Part shown: one piece after another, positions 1 through 5,477 of the stretch | How positions within the stretch are numbered: the first letter of the stretch is position 1 | How the letters are laid out: each line of letters starts with the position of its first letter | NCBI GenBank assembly: GCA_001828295.1 | Contig: MHYI01000294.1 | Coordinates: 1 to 6,940 of the forward strand | Direction: 5' to 3' | DNA: 6,940 bases | Origin: Planctomycetes bacterium RBG_16_41_13 | Lineage (GTDB): Bacteria > Planctomycetota > Brocadiia > Brocadiales > Brocadiaceae | Position numbers and translations under genes: made by a program | The notes under the pieces: generated by a model | Databases searched by the model: none | The model's input: the letters and a program-made list of their open reading frames with translations, nothing else | What the model was told of the DNA's origin: nothing

Positions 1-682
1 CGGTTATGCATTATGAAAAACGAGCGTAAAAAACAAGAAGTTGATGGATAGTAGTACGAAGGTCACGAAGATGAAAAACATAAAAATATACAGAACTTAG
101 GATTTTCATACCACTTTGCGAATGTCAGGTCATGGAAGTTTCATAGTACAATAGTAATAGTATAAGATAGATAAAGAATTAAGTTGAGAAACGAAAGGCA
201 ACATGCATTCACCTACTATAAATCAGAATAACGATAAAGCAAAAATCTATTTCTGTTATCACCACTTGAAATTAAAATGGTACAGGGTTTTTAATTTTTT
301 AACGAATGGAAAATATCGCACTATGACCAACTTCTGTCGTAGAATGACCATATATAGACATGGTTTAACGTGTTGCAGTCGCATTGGTTATTATACTTGC
401 ATTGCCATAAGATAACTATTCCGTGACCGTTTCGCGTCTATCCCCGTAGCTGATATTAATTAAATAAAACCCGTATACCGTTGTTTACCAATAGGTTATA
501 AACTAATAAACATAAAAACAAAGACGGCATAGATGTTGCTTGCCTTTTGTTCAATCTTTTGCAATAGGTTGTTGTAAAAGTTGTGGGCAATTTTCAATCG
601 GCCATGGATTCAGCCATCATTCAATTCAAAAAAAGGAAAATTTTCGATGCCTTACCGCAGAAATAGTTACCGTCAGTGCTTA

Positions 683-700
683 ATTGTCCAAATTGACAAT
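683..700. repeat. Perfect inverted repeat ATTGTC-N6-GACAAT, possible operator
   Basis: Two perfectly complementary 6-bp arms are separated by CAAATT. The site lies about 125 bp upstream of the -35 box at 825. Its size and symmetry are compatible with a dimeric regulator of the CRP/FNR size class, but the half-site is not a canonical FNR (TTGAT) or CRP half-site. In AT-rich DNA such a repeat can arise by chance. The regulatory role is inference. Confidence 0.2.
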
Positions 701-717
701 CATAATTTTCAGAAGGT

Positions 718-748
718 AAAGCAGGGTATTTAGACTATTTTCTGCTTT
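718..748 (+). repeat. Imperfect hairpin in upstream region
   Basis: AAAGCAG (718-724) and CTGCTTT (742-748) are perfectly complementary across a 17-nt spacer, and two G-U pairs could extend the stem inward. No T-run follows, so it does not read as an intrinsic terminator. It lies about 75 bp upstream of the HDH promoter and could be a protein-binding site or chance. Confidence 0.2.
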
Positions 749-824
749 GCAGGCACTATCAATTATTTTTACAATTAACCATTCGTCAGCAAAATTAAAG
801 AAGAAAAATTATTCGCTTTTTGTA

Positions 825-852
825 TTGACTTGAAAAGCAGATTAAGTATAAT
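825..852 (+). promoter_or_regulatory. Sigma70-type promoter for hydrazine dehydrogenase gene
   Basis: A -35 hexamer TTGACT (825-830) and a perfect -10 hexamer TATAAT (847-852) are separated by 16 bp. This is the best promoter match in the upstream region. Transcription would begin near 859, giving a leader of about 190 nt before the HDH start at 1051. A near-consensus promoter fits a very abundant catabolic enzyme. The assignment rests on sequence match only. Confidence 0.65.
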
Positions 853-930
853 AATTTGCCGAAAAAAAACGGTGGTAAGGAACTACAGTCTACAGTTAAC
901 TTTAGAGATAGCGTTTAACCGTTTGAATTT

Positions 931-974
931 AGGATTTGGGAAAGGGGGTGGTTTGAAGGGTTCGAGGTGGTGGA
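931..974 (+). promoter_or_regulatory. G-rich tract in HDH mRNA leader
   Basis: Within 44 nt there are eight runs of two or more G, three of them with at least three (938-940, 944-948, 958-960), and only one C. This stands out sharply from the AT-rich surroundings. In the mRNA it could form a two-layer G-quadruplex, act as a purine-rich standby site for ribosomes, or bind a protein. There are too few long G-runs for a classical three-layer quadruplex. Confidence 0.35.
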
Positions 975-976
975 GT

Positions 977-1015
977 ATGTTTATTGTTCCGCAATCAAAA
1001 GTGATTGTGGTATGA
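977..1015 (+). promoter_or_regulatory. Possible 12-codon leader peptide in HDH leader
   Basis: ATG at 977 opens a 12-codon frame (MFIVPQSKVIVV) ending at TGA 1013-1015. A Shine-Dalgarno-like GAGGTGG (964-970) lies 6 nt upstream of the ATG. The frame runs through the whole hairpin at 989-1010 and ends 12 nt before the HDH ribosome binding site, so ribosomes translating it would open that hairpin. It has no run of one amino acid of the kind seen in classical attenuators. It may be a chance frame. Confidence 0.2.
989..1010 (+). promoter_or_regulatory. Hairpin just upstream of HDH ribosome binding site
   Basis: The arms CCGCAATCA (989-997) and TGATTGTGG (1002-1010) form a 9-bp stem with one G-U pair and an AAAG loop. 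The stem lies 17 nt before the AAAGGAGG element of HDH. It has no following U-run, so it is not a terminator. It could stabilise the 5' end of the message, influence ribosome loading or be a processing site. Confidence 0.4.
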
Positions 1016-1027
1016 GAGAAAAGCGAG

Positions 1028-1035
1028 AAAGGAGG
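1028..1035 (+). promoter_or_regulatory. HDH ribosome binding site with long spacing
   Basis: AAAGGAGG is a near-perfect Shine-Dalgarno sequence. The first in-frame start after it is the ATG at 1051, 15 nt downstream, which is longer than the usual 5-10 nt. No ATG, GTG or TTG in this frame lies between them. It still supports the 1051 start, because the upstream alternatives (GTG 967, ATG 1012) would lie ahead of it and would put a charged extension before the signal peptide. Confidence 0.6.
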
Positions 1036-1050
1036 AAGATAAAAAGTATC

Positions 1051-2799
1051 ATGCGTAAATTTTTGAAAGTTACATTAGCATCAGCGTTGATTGGTTGTGG
1101 CGTTATAGGTACTGTTTCAAGCCTTATGGTGAAGGAAGCCAAGGCTGTAGAAATTATCACTCACTGGGTACCACACGAAGTTTATGGTATGCCTGGGGAG
1201 CCAGATAACAGTGGTAAGGTGTTTTTCTCTGGTTTGAAAGCAAAATATATGGGCTACCCAAAAGATGCACAGAGGTCGCCATACCCAGGAAAATACAGCA
1301 AGTTTTGGAAGACATTGCCAGCGTACCGTTATTACATCCCTGACTATATGTACAACAGGGATGAGGTAAGGCCTTCAAACCCGATCAAGGGTACGTTTAA
1401 GTTGGAGCAGTGTATTGCATGTCACTCAGTTATGACCCCTGGCATTGTAAGGGATTATAATAAGAGTGCTCATTCAAAGGCAGAACCAGCACCAACTGGC
1501 TGTGATACCTGCCACGGCAACAACCATCAGAAGTTAACTATGCCTTCATCAAAGGCTTGCGGGACAGCGGAATGTCACGAAACGCAGTACAATGAGCAAG
1601 GGCAGGGTGGTATTGGTTCCCACGCGTCCTGTGCCAGTTTCGCGCAGATTGAGTGTGCATGGTCAATTGAAAGACCACCTGGAGATACTGCTGGTTGTAC
1701 CTTCTGTCACACCAGCCCTGAAGAAAGGTGTAGCACTTGCCACCAGAGGCATCAGTTTGATCCGGCGGTTGCAAGACGCTCAGAGCAATGTAAGACATGT
1801 CACTGGGGTAAAGATCACAGGGATTGGGAAGCTTATGATATAGGTCTTCATGGTACAGTATATCAGGTTAACAAATGGGATACGGAACAGTTTGACTTCT
1901 CAAAGAAGCTTTCTGATGCTGATTACGTTGGGCCAACCTGCCAGTATTGTCACATGAGGGGCGGACACCACAACGTTCAGAGAGCCGGCATCGTATACAC
2001 CAGTATGGGTATGTCGATGGCTGATCGTGGTGCGCCACTCTGGAAGGAAAAGAGAGATCGTTGGGTATCTATTTGTGACGACTGTCACTCACCAAGATTC
2101 GCCCGCGAGAATTTGCAGGCGATGGACGAGTCTGTTAAAGACGCCAGCTTGAAGTATCGTGAAACATTCAAGGTAGCGGAAGATCTTCTCATTGACGGTG
2201 TACTAGACCCAATGCCAAAGGATCTTTGTCCTGACTGGTCGGGTCAGCACATCTGGAGTTTGAAGATTGGCGCTTACCATGATGGGGAAGCCTACGGTGG
2301 AAAGACCGGCGAATCCGGAGAGTTTAGAATGTCAAACTGTACTGATGTAGAGAGGCTTTGTTTTGAAAGTGTTGGATACTTCCAGACATACATTTACAAG
2401 GGCATGGCGCACGGCTCCTGGAATGATGCTACCTACTCAGATGGTTCATTCGGTATGGATCGTTGGTTGGTCAACGTAAAGCAGAATGCTTCTCGTGCAA
2501 GAAGACTTGCAGCTTTGGAAAAGAAGGTCGGTGTTACATGGCAGCCTGAGCAGTTCTGGAAAACAGGCGAATGGTTAGATCAGCTGACCGGGCCATATAT
2601 CGTAAAGAATCACCCTGGAAAGACGATATTCGATCTTTGTCCTGATCCAGGCTGGTTAGACACTCACCATGCACCTGCTGAAGAGGTTGAGTACATTGAG
2701 AGAAAACTCAAGGAACTCGGCATTACCGCTGGTACACACGGTGCGCATCATCATGAGGAGGGCCATGATCCAGCTGCAAGATCCATGAGAGAGCATTAA
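1051..2799 (+). CDS. hdh: Hydrazine dehydrogenase, octaheme cytochrome c (HAO family)
   Basis: This 582-residue exported enzyme oxidises hydrazine to N2, passing four electrons to c-type carriers in the anammoxosome. The signal peptide is residues 1-32 (RKFLK, a hydrophobic stretch, then AKA before VE). Eight heme sites follow: CXXCH at C121, C151, C216, C227, C247, C297 and C342, plus CX4CH at C170-H176. By HAO family order the fourth site (C216-H220) carries the P460 catalytic heme. Asp255-His256 (KDHRDWE) fits the catalytic Asp-His pair, and Tyr462 (ATYSDG) fits the tyrosine that crosslinks P460 of a neighbouring subunit. There is no C-terminal membrane anchor; the tail (563-573) is His-rich. 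Six further cysteines lie outside heme motifs. The start at 1051 is chosen for its signal peptide and AAAGGAGG; upstream GTG 967 would add 28 unlikely residues. I recall Kuenenia HDH (kustc0694, near-identical paralog kustd1340) as nearly the same sequence. The alternative is another HAO paralog, which I consider unlikely. Confidence 0.93.
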   Translation: MRKFLKVTLASALIGCGVIGTVSSLMVKEAKAVEIITHWVPHEVYGMPGEPDNSGKVFFSGLKAKYMGYPKDAQRSPYPGKYSKFWKTLPAYRYYIPDYMYNRDEVRPSNPIKGTFKLEQCIACHSVMTPGIVRDYNKSAHSKAEPAPTGCDTCHGNNHQKLTMPSSKACGTAECHETQYNEQGQGGIGSHASCASFAQIECAWSIERPPGDTAGCTFCHTSPEERCSTCHQRHQFDPAVARRSEQCKTCHWGKDHRDWEAYDIGLHGTVYQVNKWDTEQFDFSKKLSDADYVGPTCQYCHMRGGHHNVQRAGIVYTSMGMSMADRGAPLWKEKRDRWVSICDDCHSPRFARENLQAMDESVKDASLKYRETFKVAEDLLIDGVLDPMPKDLCPDWSGQHIWSLKIGAYHDGEAYGGKTGESGEFRMSNCTDVERLCFESVGYFQTYIYKGMAHGSWNDATYSDGSFGMDRWLVNVKQNASRARRLAALEKKVGVTWQPEQFWKTGEWLDQLTGPYIVKNHPGKTIFDLCPDPGWLDTHHAPAEEVEYIERKLKELGITAGTHGAHHHEEGHDPAARSMREH

Positions 2800-2837
2800 T
2801 AACGTAACTTTTTTCATTAGTATAAAAGATGTTTATG

Positions 2838-2875
2838 AAAGGAAGCTGTGCAGTAATGCACAGCTTCCTTTTTTT
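2838..2875 (+). terminator. Intrinsic terminator after HDH
   Basis: A perfect stem of GGAAGCTGTGCA with its complement (2841-2852 and 2857-2868) closes on a GTAA loop, which is a GNRA-type tetraloop. Seven T residues follow (2869-2875). Three A residues before the stem (2838-2840) pair with the first T residues to give 15 bp in all. It starts 38 nt after the HDH stop codon and separates HDH from the TPR gene. Confidence 0.95.
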
Positions 2876-2887
2876 ATTATAAATGAG

Positions 2888-2915
2888 TTGAAATACAAGA
2901 AATTTTACCTATACT
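2888..2915 (+). promoter_or_regulatory. Promoter of TPR lipoprotein gene
   Basis: TTGAAA (2888-2893) and TATACT (2910-2915) are 16 bp apart, just downstream of the HDH terminator. The heptamer TATACTT at 2910-2916 is repeated at 2920-2926, and TATAC-TTTC-GTATA forms a short palindrome over the -10 box. The leader to the ATG at 2978 would be about 55 nt. The TTG at 2888, which could be read as a start codon, is better explained as the -35 box. Confidence 0.55.
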
Positions 2916-2977
2916 TTCGTATACTTAAATATAAGCGACAAATATTCTACTTTTTATTTTCGTTGGAGATTCCGGCA

Positions 2978-4189
2978 ATGAAGCTAACGTTTTTTAACCT
3001 GTTACTATTACTCTCTATGGTTTGTATCTCATTGGCATGTGGCAAACGGGAAAGGCACTTTGAGCGAGCAAACACTTTGGCAAAAGAAAATAAATTAGAA
3101 GAAGCACTTAGTGAATATACGAAAGCTATTGAGTCGGATAAGGCTTCCGAAATAGCATACTATGGCAGAGGTGATGTTTACTTTAAGCTGGGGAAATTAG
3201 AAGAGGCTGCTAAGGATTTTAGAAATGCTATTGATATAAAACCTGGTTTTATTGATGCACATAAAAAACTAGCTGAAACTTTTAATAAAATAGGCGCACC
3301 GCCGGATGAATATACAAAACGTGTTCTTGCAATTGAAAATGAACCCGATAATCCGTTAACCCATGTGGAACTTGGGGTTTTTCTCCATAAATTGGAACAG
3401 GATATCGATGCCATAGAAAATTATAAATATGCGTTAGAACTTGATCCAAATAATCCGTATATAATGTTTAACCTCGGCGTTGGTTATTTGGATATGGGCC
3501 TATACGATGACGCAGAAAAAATATTCAGCGAGGCCACTAAAATCGATACAAATTATGATAATGCCCATTATAATCTTGCGATTGCATTGCATAGGCAGGG
3601 TAAAATTGATGAGGCGATAAAAGAACTAAATGCCACTCTTGAAATCAATCCAAAATATTCCAACGTTTATGTTGTATTTGGTTTAATGAGTTTAAGAGAG
3701 AAAAAATTTGAAGAAGCCCTCGTCCATTATAATAAAGCAATGGAAATAGACCCGGAAAACATAGAAGCCCGGTATCAAAGGGCAATTGTCTATGCATTAC
3801 AACAGCGGTACGACGAGGCTTTGGAAGAAAACAGGGAAGTATTGAGAAGAAATCCGAAGCATGCGAATGCCGCATACAATATCGGGACGATTTATCATAG
3901 AATGGACCGGCTGGACAAGGCAATGGAATGGTACGACAAGATAACAAAGAAAATTGATCCTCTTTATGAAGACGCCTATTACAACAGGGCGCAAATTTAT
4001 AGTATGCAAGGGGATCACAGTAAGGCATATAGCGACTATATCTCTTATTCAATGATTACAAAATGGAGAACAGGGAAAGACCCTGCTGTAGTTTACAATC
4101 AGGATGAAATAAAAGAATTATTCAGGACTACCGTACCTGCTTTGCAAGAGGAAGTGCGTGATCAAAAATTAGAATTGAAAACGAATTAA
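2978..4189 (+). CDS. TPR-repeat lipoprotein
   Basis: This 403-residue protein is probably an exported, lipid-anchored scaffold for protein interactions. A hydrophobic N-terminus (residues 3-20) ends in S-L-A-C21, a usable though not ideal lipobox. Gly22 gives no inner-membrane retention signal. The rest is tetratricopeptide repeats with the usual W/L-G-Y-A-F-A-P pattern, at roughly 27-57, 60-90, 128-158, 162-192, 196-226, 230-260, 264-294, 298-328 and 333-363. A degenerate unit lies at 91-121 and a charged tail at 364-403. The start at 2978 has GGAG nine nt upstream and gives the signal sequence. The frame is open back to TTG 2888, but that overlaps the promoter. The gene has its own promoter, and the HDH terminator separates it from HDH. 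The partner is unknown; a role in assembling periplasmic or anammoxosomal complexes would be speculation. Confidence is high for TPR, moderate for lipidation. Confidence 0.88.
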   Translation: MKLTFFNLLLLLSMVCISLACGKRERHFERANTLAKENKLEEALSEYTKAIESDKASEIAYYGRGDVYFKLGKLEEAAKDFRNAIDIKPGFIDAHKKLAETFNKIGAPPDEYTKRVLAIENEPDNPLTHVELGVFLHKLEQDIDAIENYKYALELDPNNPYIMFNLGVGYLDMGLYDDAEKIFSEATKIDTNYDNAHYNLAIALHRQGKIDEAIKELNATLEINPKYSNVYVVFGLMSLREKKFEEALVHYNKAMEIDPENIEARYQRAIVYALQQRYDEALEENREVLRRNPKHANAAYNIGTIYHRMDRLDKAMEWYDKITKKIDPLYEDAYYNRAQIYSMQGDHSKAYSDYISYSMITKWRTGKDPAVVYNQDEIKELFRTTVPALQEEVRDQKLELKTN

Positions 4190-4203
4190 ATAAACACCCT
4201 CTG

Positions 4204-5253
4204 TTATAGATCAAAAGCATAATTGAACATTTCTTCGGTTAAGTGTGGCTGATGCTTCAGCATAAAACTGTCGAGTTCTTTTAATAATGTCATCTTCTCT
4301 TTTGCAGTCTGGAATGTTGCCTGAACGGAATTCCTGGCGAGCCGGTAAATATCGTTATGATCTAAACGCAAAGCTTCCTGAACAGCAAGGAAGTTTTCAT
4401 TTATGTATCCGCCAAAATAAGCGGGGTCATCTGAATTAATGGTGACATGCAGTCCCATATCAAGCATCCTTTTTAAAGGATGCTCCTTCAGAGAATCAAA
4501 TATATGTAGTTTTACATTCGACAAGGGACACACCGTCAAGGGGATGCTCTCCGCCTTTAACATATCCACTAATTGCATATCTTGTACGCAGGCAATTCCA
4601 TGGTCAATACGCAATGCTTTCAGATCATGTAAGGCCTGCCAGATGTATTCTGAAGGGCCTTCTTCTCCTGCATGCGCAACCGCGAGAAAACCTTCTTGCC
4701 TTGCTCTTGCGAAAACAGGAGCAAATTTCTTTGGAGGATACCCCACCTCGTATGAATCCAGGCCAACGCCAATAATCCATTCTCTATAGGGTAAAGACAA
4801 CAACAGTACTTCCATTGCCGACTCTACACTCATGCAGCGTTGAAAACACATTATCAACCTGGCAGAAATGCCAAGTTTCTTTTCTCCGTCCATCATGGCG
4901 CCTAAAATACCCATAAAAACGGACTCAAACGATATACCTCTTGTTATGTGCGCTTGCGGGTCAAAAAACATTTCAGTATGCCGCACATTTTGTGAGGATG
5001 CTTTTTTCAGATAGTTCCATGTTGTGTCATAGAAATCCTGTTCAGTTAATAGTACCCGGATACCGCTGTAATATATCTCCAAAAAAGACGGGAGGTCTTT
5101 AAATGTATATGCCTTTCGCACATCTGCTACAGATTTATACGGGAGTTTTATTTTGTTCCTCTCTGCAATGGCAACCATAAGTTGGGGTTCTAATGTGCCC
5201 TCTATGTGAACATGAAGCTCTGCCTTTGGCATATCGCAAATAAATGCATTCAT
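4204..5253 (-). CDS. Adenosine/adenine deaminase family protein (probably adenine deaminase)
   Basis: This 349-residue cytoplasmic amidohydrolase-fold enzyme of the adenosine deaminase family (PF00962) would act in purine salvage. All metal and catalytic residues are visible: HVH (His14, His16), His194 and Glu197 in VAHAGEEG, His218 in RIDHG, and Asp275-Asp276 in SDDPAYFGGY. The HAGEEGP and SDDPAYFGGY wording and the segment FFDPQAH are typical of the Aah1-like branch, several members of which deaminate adenine (to hypoxanthine) rather than adenosine, so adenine is the more likely substrate. The frame is open to ATG 5412, but those extra 53 codons show no family resemblance. ATG 5253, just before MPKAELHVHIEG, gives the usual length. 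A GGAGAG lies 15 nt upstream of it; ATG 5232 is a further option. It converges with the TPR gene. The glycosyltransferase lies 224 bp upstream on the same strand. Confidence 0.9.
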   Translation of the reverse strand: MNAFICDMPKAELHVHIEGTLEPQLMVAIAERNKIKLPYKSVADVRKAYTFKDLPSFLEIYYSGIRVLLTEQDFYDTTWNYLKKASSQNVRHTEMFFDPQAHITRGISFESVFMGILGAMMDGEKKLGISARLIMCFQRCMSVESAMEVLLLSLPYREWIIGVGLDSYEVGYPPKKFAPVFARARQEGFLAVAHAGEEGPSEYIWQALHDLKALRIDHGIACVQDMQLVDMLKAESIPLTVCPLSNVKLHIFDSLKEHPLKRMLDMGLHVTINSDDPAYFGGYINENFLAVQEALRLDHNDIYRLARNSVQATFQTAKEKMTLLKELDSFMLKHQPHLTEEMFNYAFDL

Positions 5254-5281
5254 ACGTTTTCGAATTAACTCTCCACTATGA

Positions 5282-5299
5282 GGAAAAGAATCCTTTTCC
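5282..5299. repeat. 7-bp hairpin upstream of deaminase start
   Basis: GGAAAAG (5282-5288) and CTTTTCC (5293-5299) form a perfect 7-bp stem with a 4-nt loop, 28 bp upstream of the deaminase ATG. It would lie in the 5' leader if transcription starts further up. The stem is AT-rich and no role is evident. Confidence 0.25.
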
Positions 5300-5324
5300 C
5301 AATATTTTATAAATAAAAATGTAT

Positions 5325-5353
5325 GCCTTTTTCTAGTCCTTGCTGAAAAAGGC
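5325..5353. repeat. Perfect 9-bp inverted repeat upstream of deaminase
   Basis: GCCTTTTTC (5325-5333) and GAAAAAGGC (5345-5353) are perfect complements across an 11-nt spacer. They lie about 70 bp upstream of the deaminase start at 5253. The repeat may be an operator, a leader hairpin, or a weak terminator for minus-strand transcripts from the glycosyltransferase gene, since T-rich sequence follows after a few bases on that strand. Its position inside the open extension 5254-5412 also fits that stretch being non-coding. Confidence 0.35.
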
Positions 5354-5477
5354 GACGCTTTAAATACAGGCGTAATTATTGCAAGAAACAGCGTATTACA
5401 AGACATTGACAAAAATTTGTTACTGCTTGGTGTCGTGTGTAGTCACACAAAAACAGGATATATTTCTATTCCAATAC

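Larger units (their letters stand above)
1..820. other. Long AT-rich region without a convincing gene
   Basis: This stretch is AT-rich and broken by stop codons on both strands. The longest open frame with a start is about 70 codons (203-415, +). Its peptide is basic and Cys/Tyr-rich, shows no domain and looks like a chance frame, although AAAGG stands just before its ATG. I see no tRNA, rRNA, insertion-sequence end or CRISPR repeat. Small structures include the inverted repeat ATTGTC-N6-GACAAT (683-700) and an AAAGCAG/CTGCTTT stem (718-748). A low-complexity patch rich in ATAG lies at 143-170. The region may carry upstream control sites for the hydrazine dehydrogenase gene, a small RNA or decayed sequence; the sequence alone does not decide. 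Confidence 0.6.
5254..5477. other. Spacer between glycosyltransferase and deaminase genes
   Basis: This 224-bp gap between two minus-strand genes is AT-rich and contains the inverted repeats at 5282-5299 and 5325-5353. A short GTGTG-TAGT-CACAC palindrome lies at 5435-5448. No strong sigma70 promoter is evident; TTGTAA-N17-TAATTA on the minus strand is a weak candidate. The deaminase could therefore have its own promoter or be read through from upstream. Confidence 0.4.

Noticed and set aside
203..415. 70-codon open frame on the + strand in the upstream region
   Set aside because: No domain, odd composition, weak start context and no neighbours to support it. A chance frame is the simpler reading.
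693..706. TTGACA as a -35 box of a second upstream promoter
   Set aside because: No acceptable -10 hexamer at 15-19 bp; CATAAT is too close and TATTTA is about 28 bp away.
830..1015. 61-codon frame ahead of HDH starting at TTG
   Set aside because: Its TTG overlaps the promoter -35 region and the promoter lies within it. Only its last 12 codons, from ATG 977, could be translated from the proposed transcript.
967..1050. N-terminal extension of HDH from GTG 967
   Set aside because: The 28 extra residues are charged and would bury the signal peptide. AAAGGAGG lies downstream of this start, and the known HDH N-terminus fits 1051.
2888..2977. TTG-initiated extension of the TPR protein
   Set aside because: It overlaps the promoter and would place about 30 residues before the signal sequence. 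GGAG with 9-nt spacing supports 2978.
3645..4052. 135-codon minus-strand frame inside the TPR gene
   Set aside because: Shadow frame opposite clear TPR repeats, with no domain and no ribosome binding site noted.
5254..5412. 53-codon N-terminal extension of the deaminase
   Set aside because: No resemblance to the family, contains inverted repeats, and family members begin close to MPKAELHVH.
5435..5448. GTGTG-TAGT-CACAC as terminator of the glycosyltransferase gene
   Set aside because: Stem of only 5 bp, and on the minus strand the T-run precedes it instead of following it.
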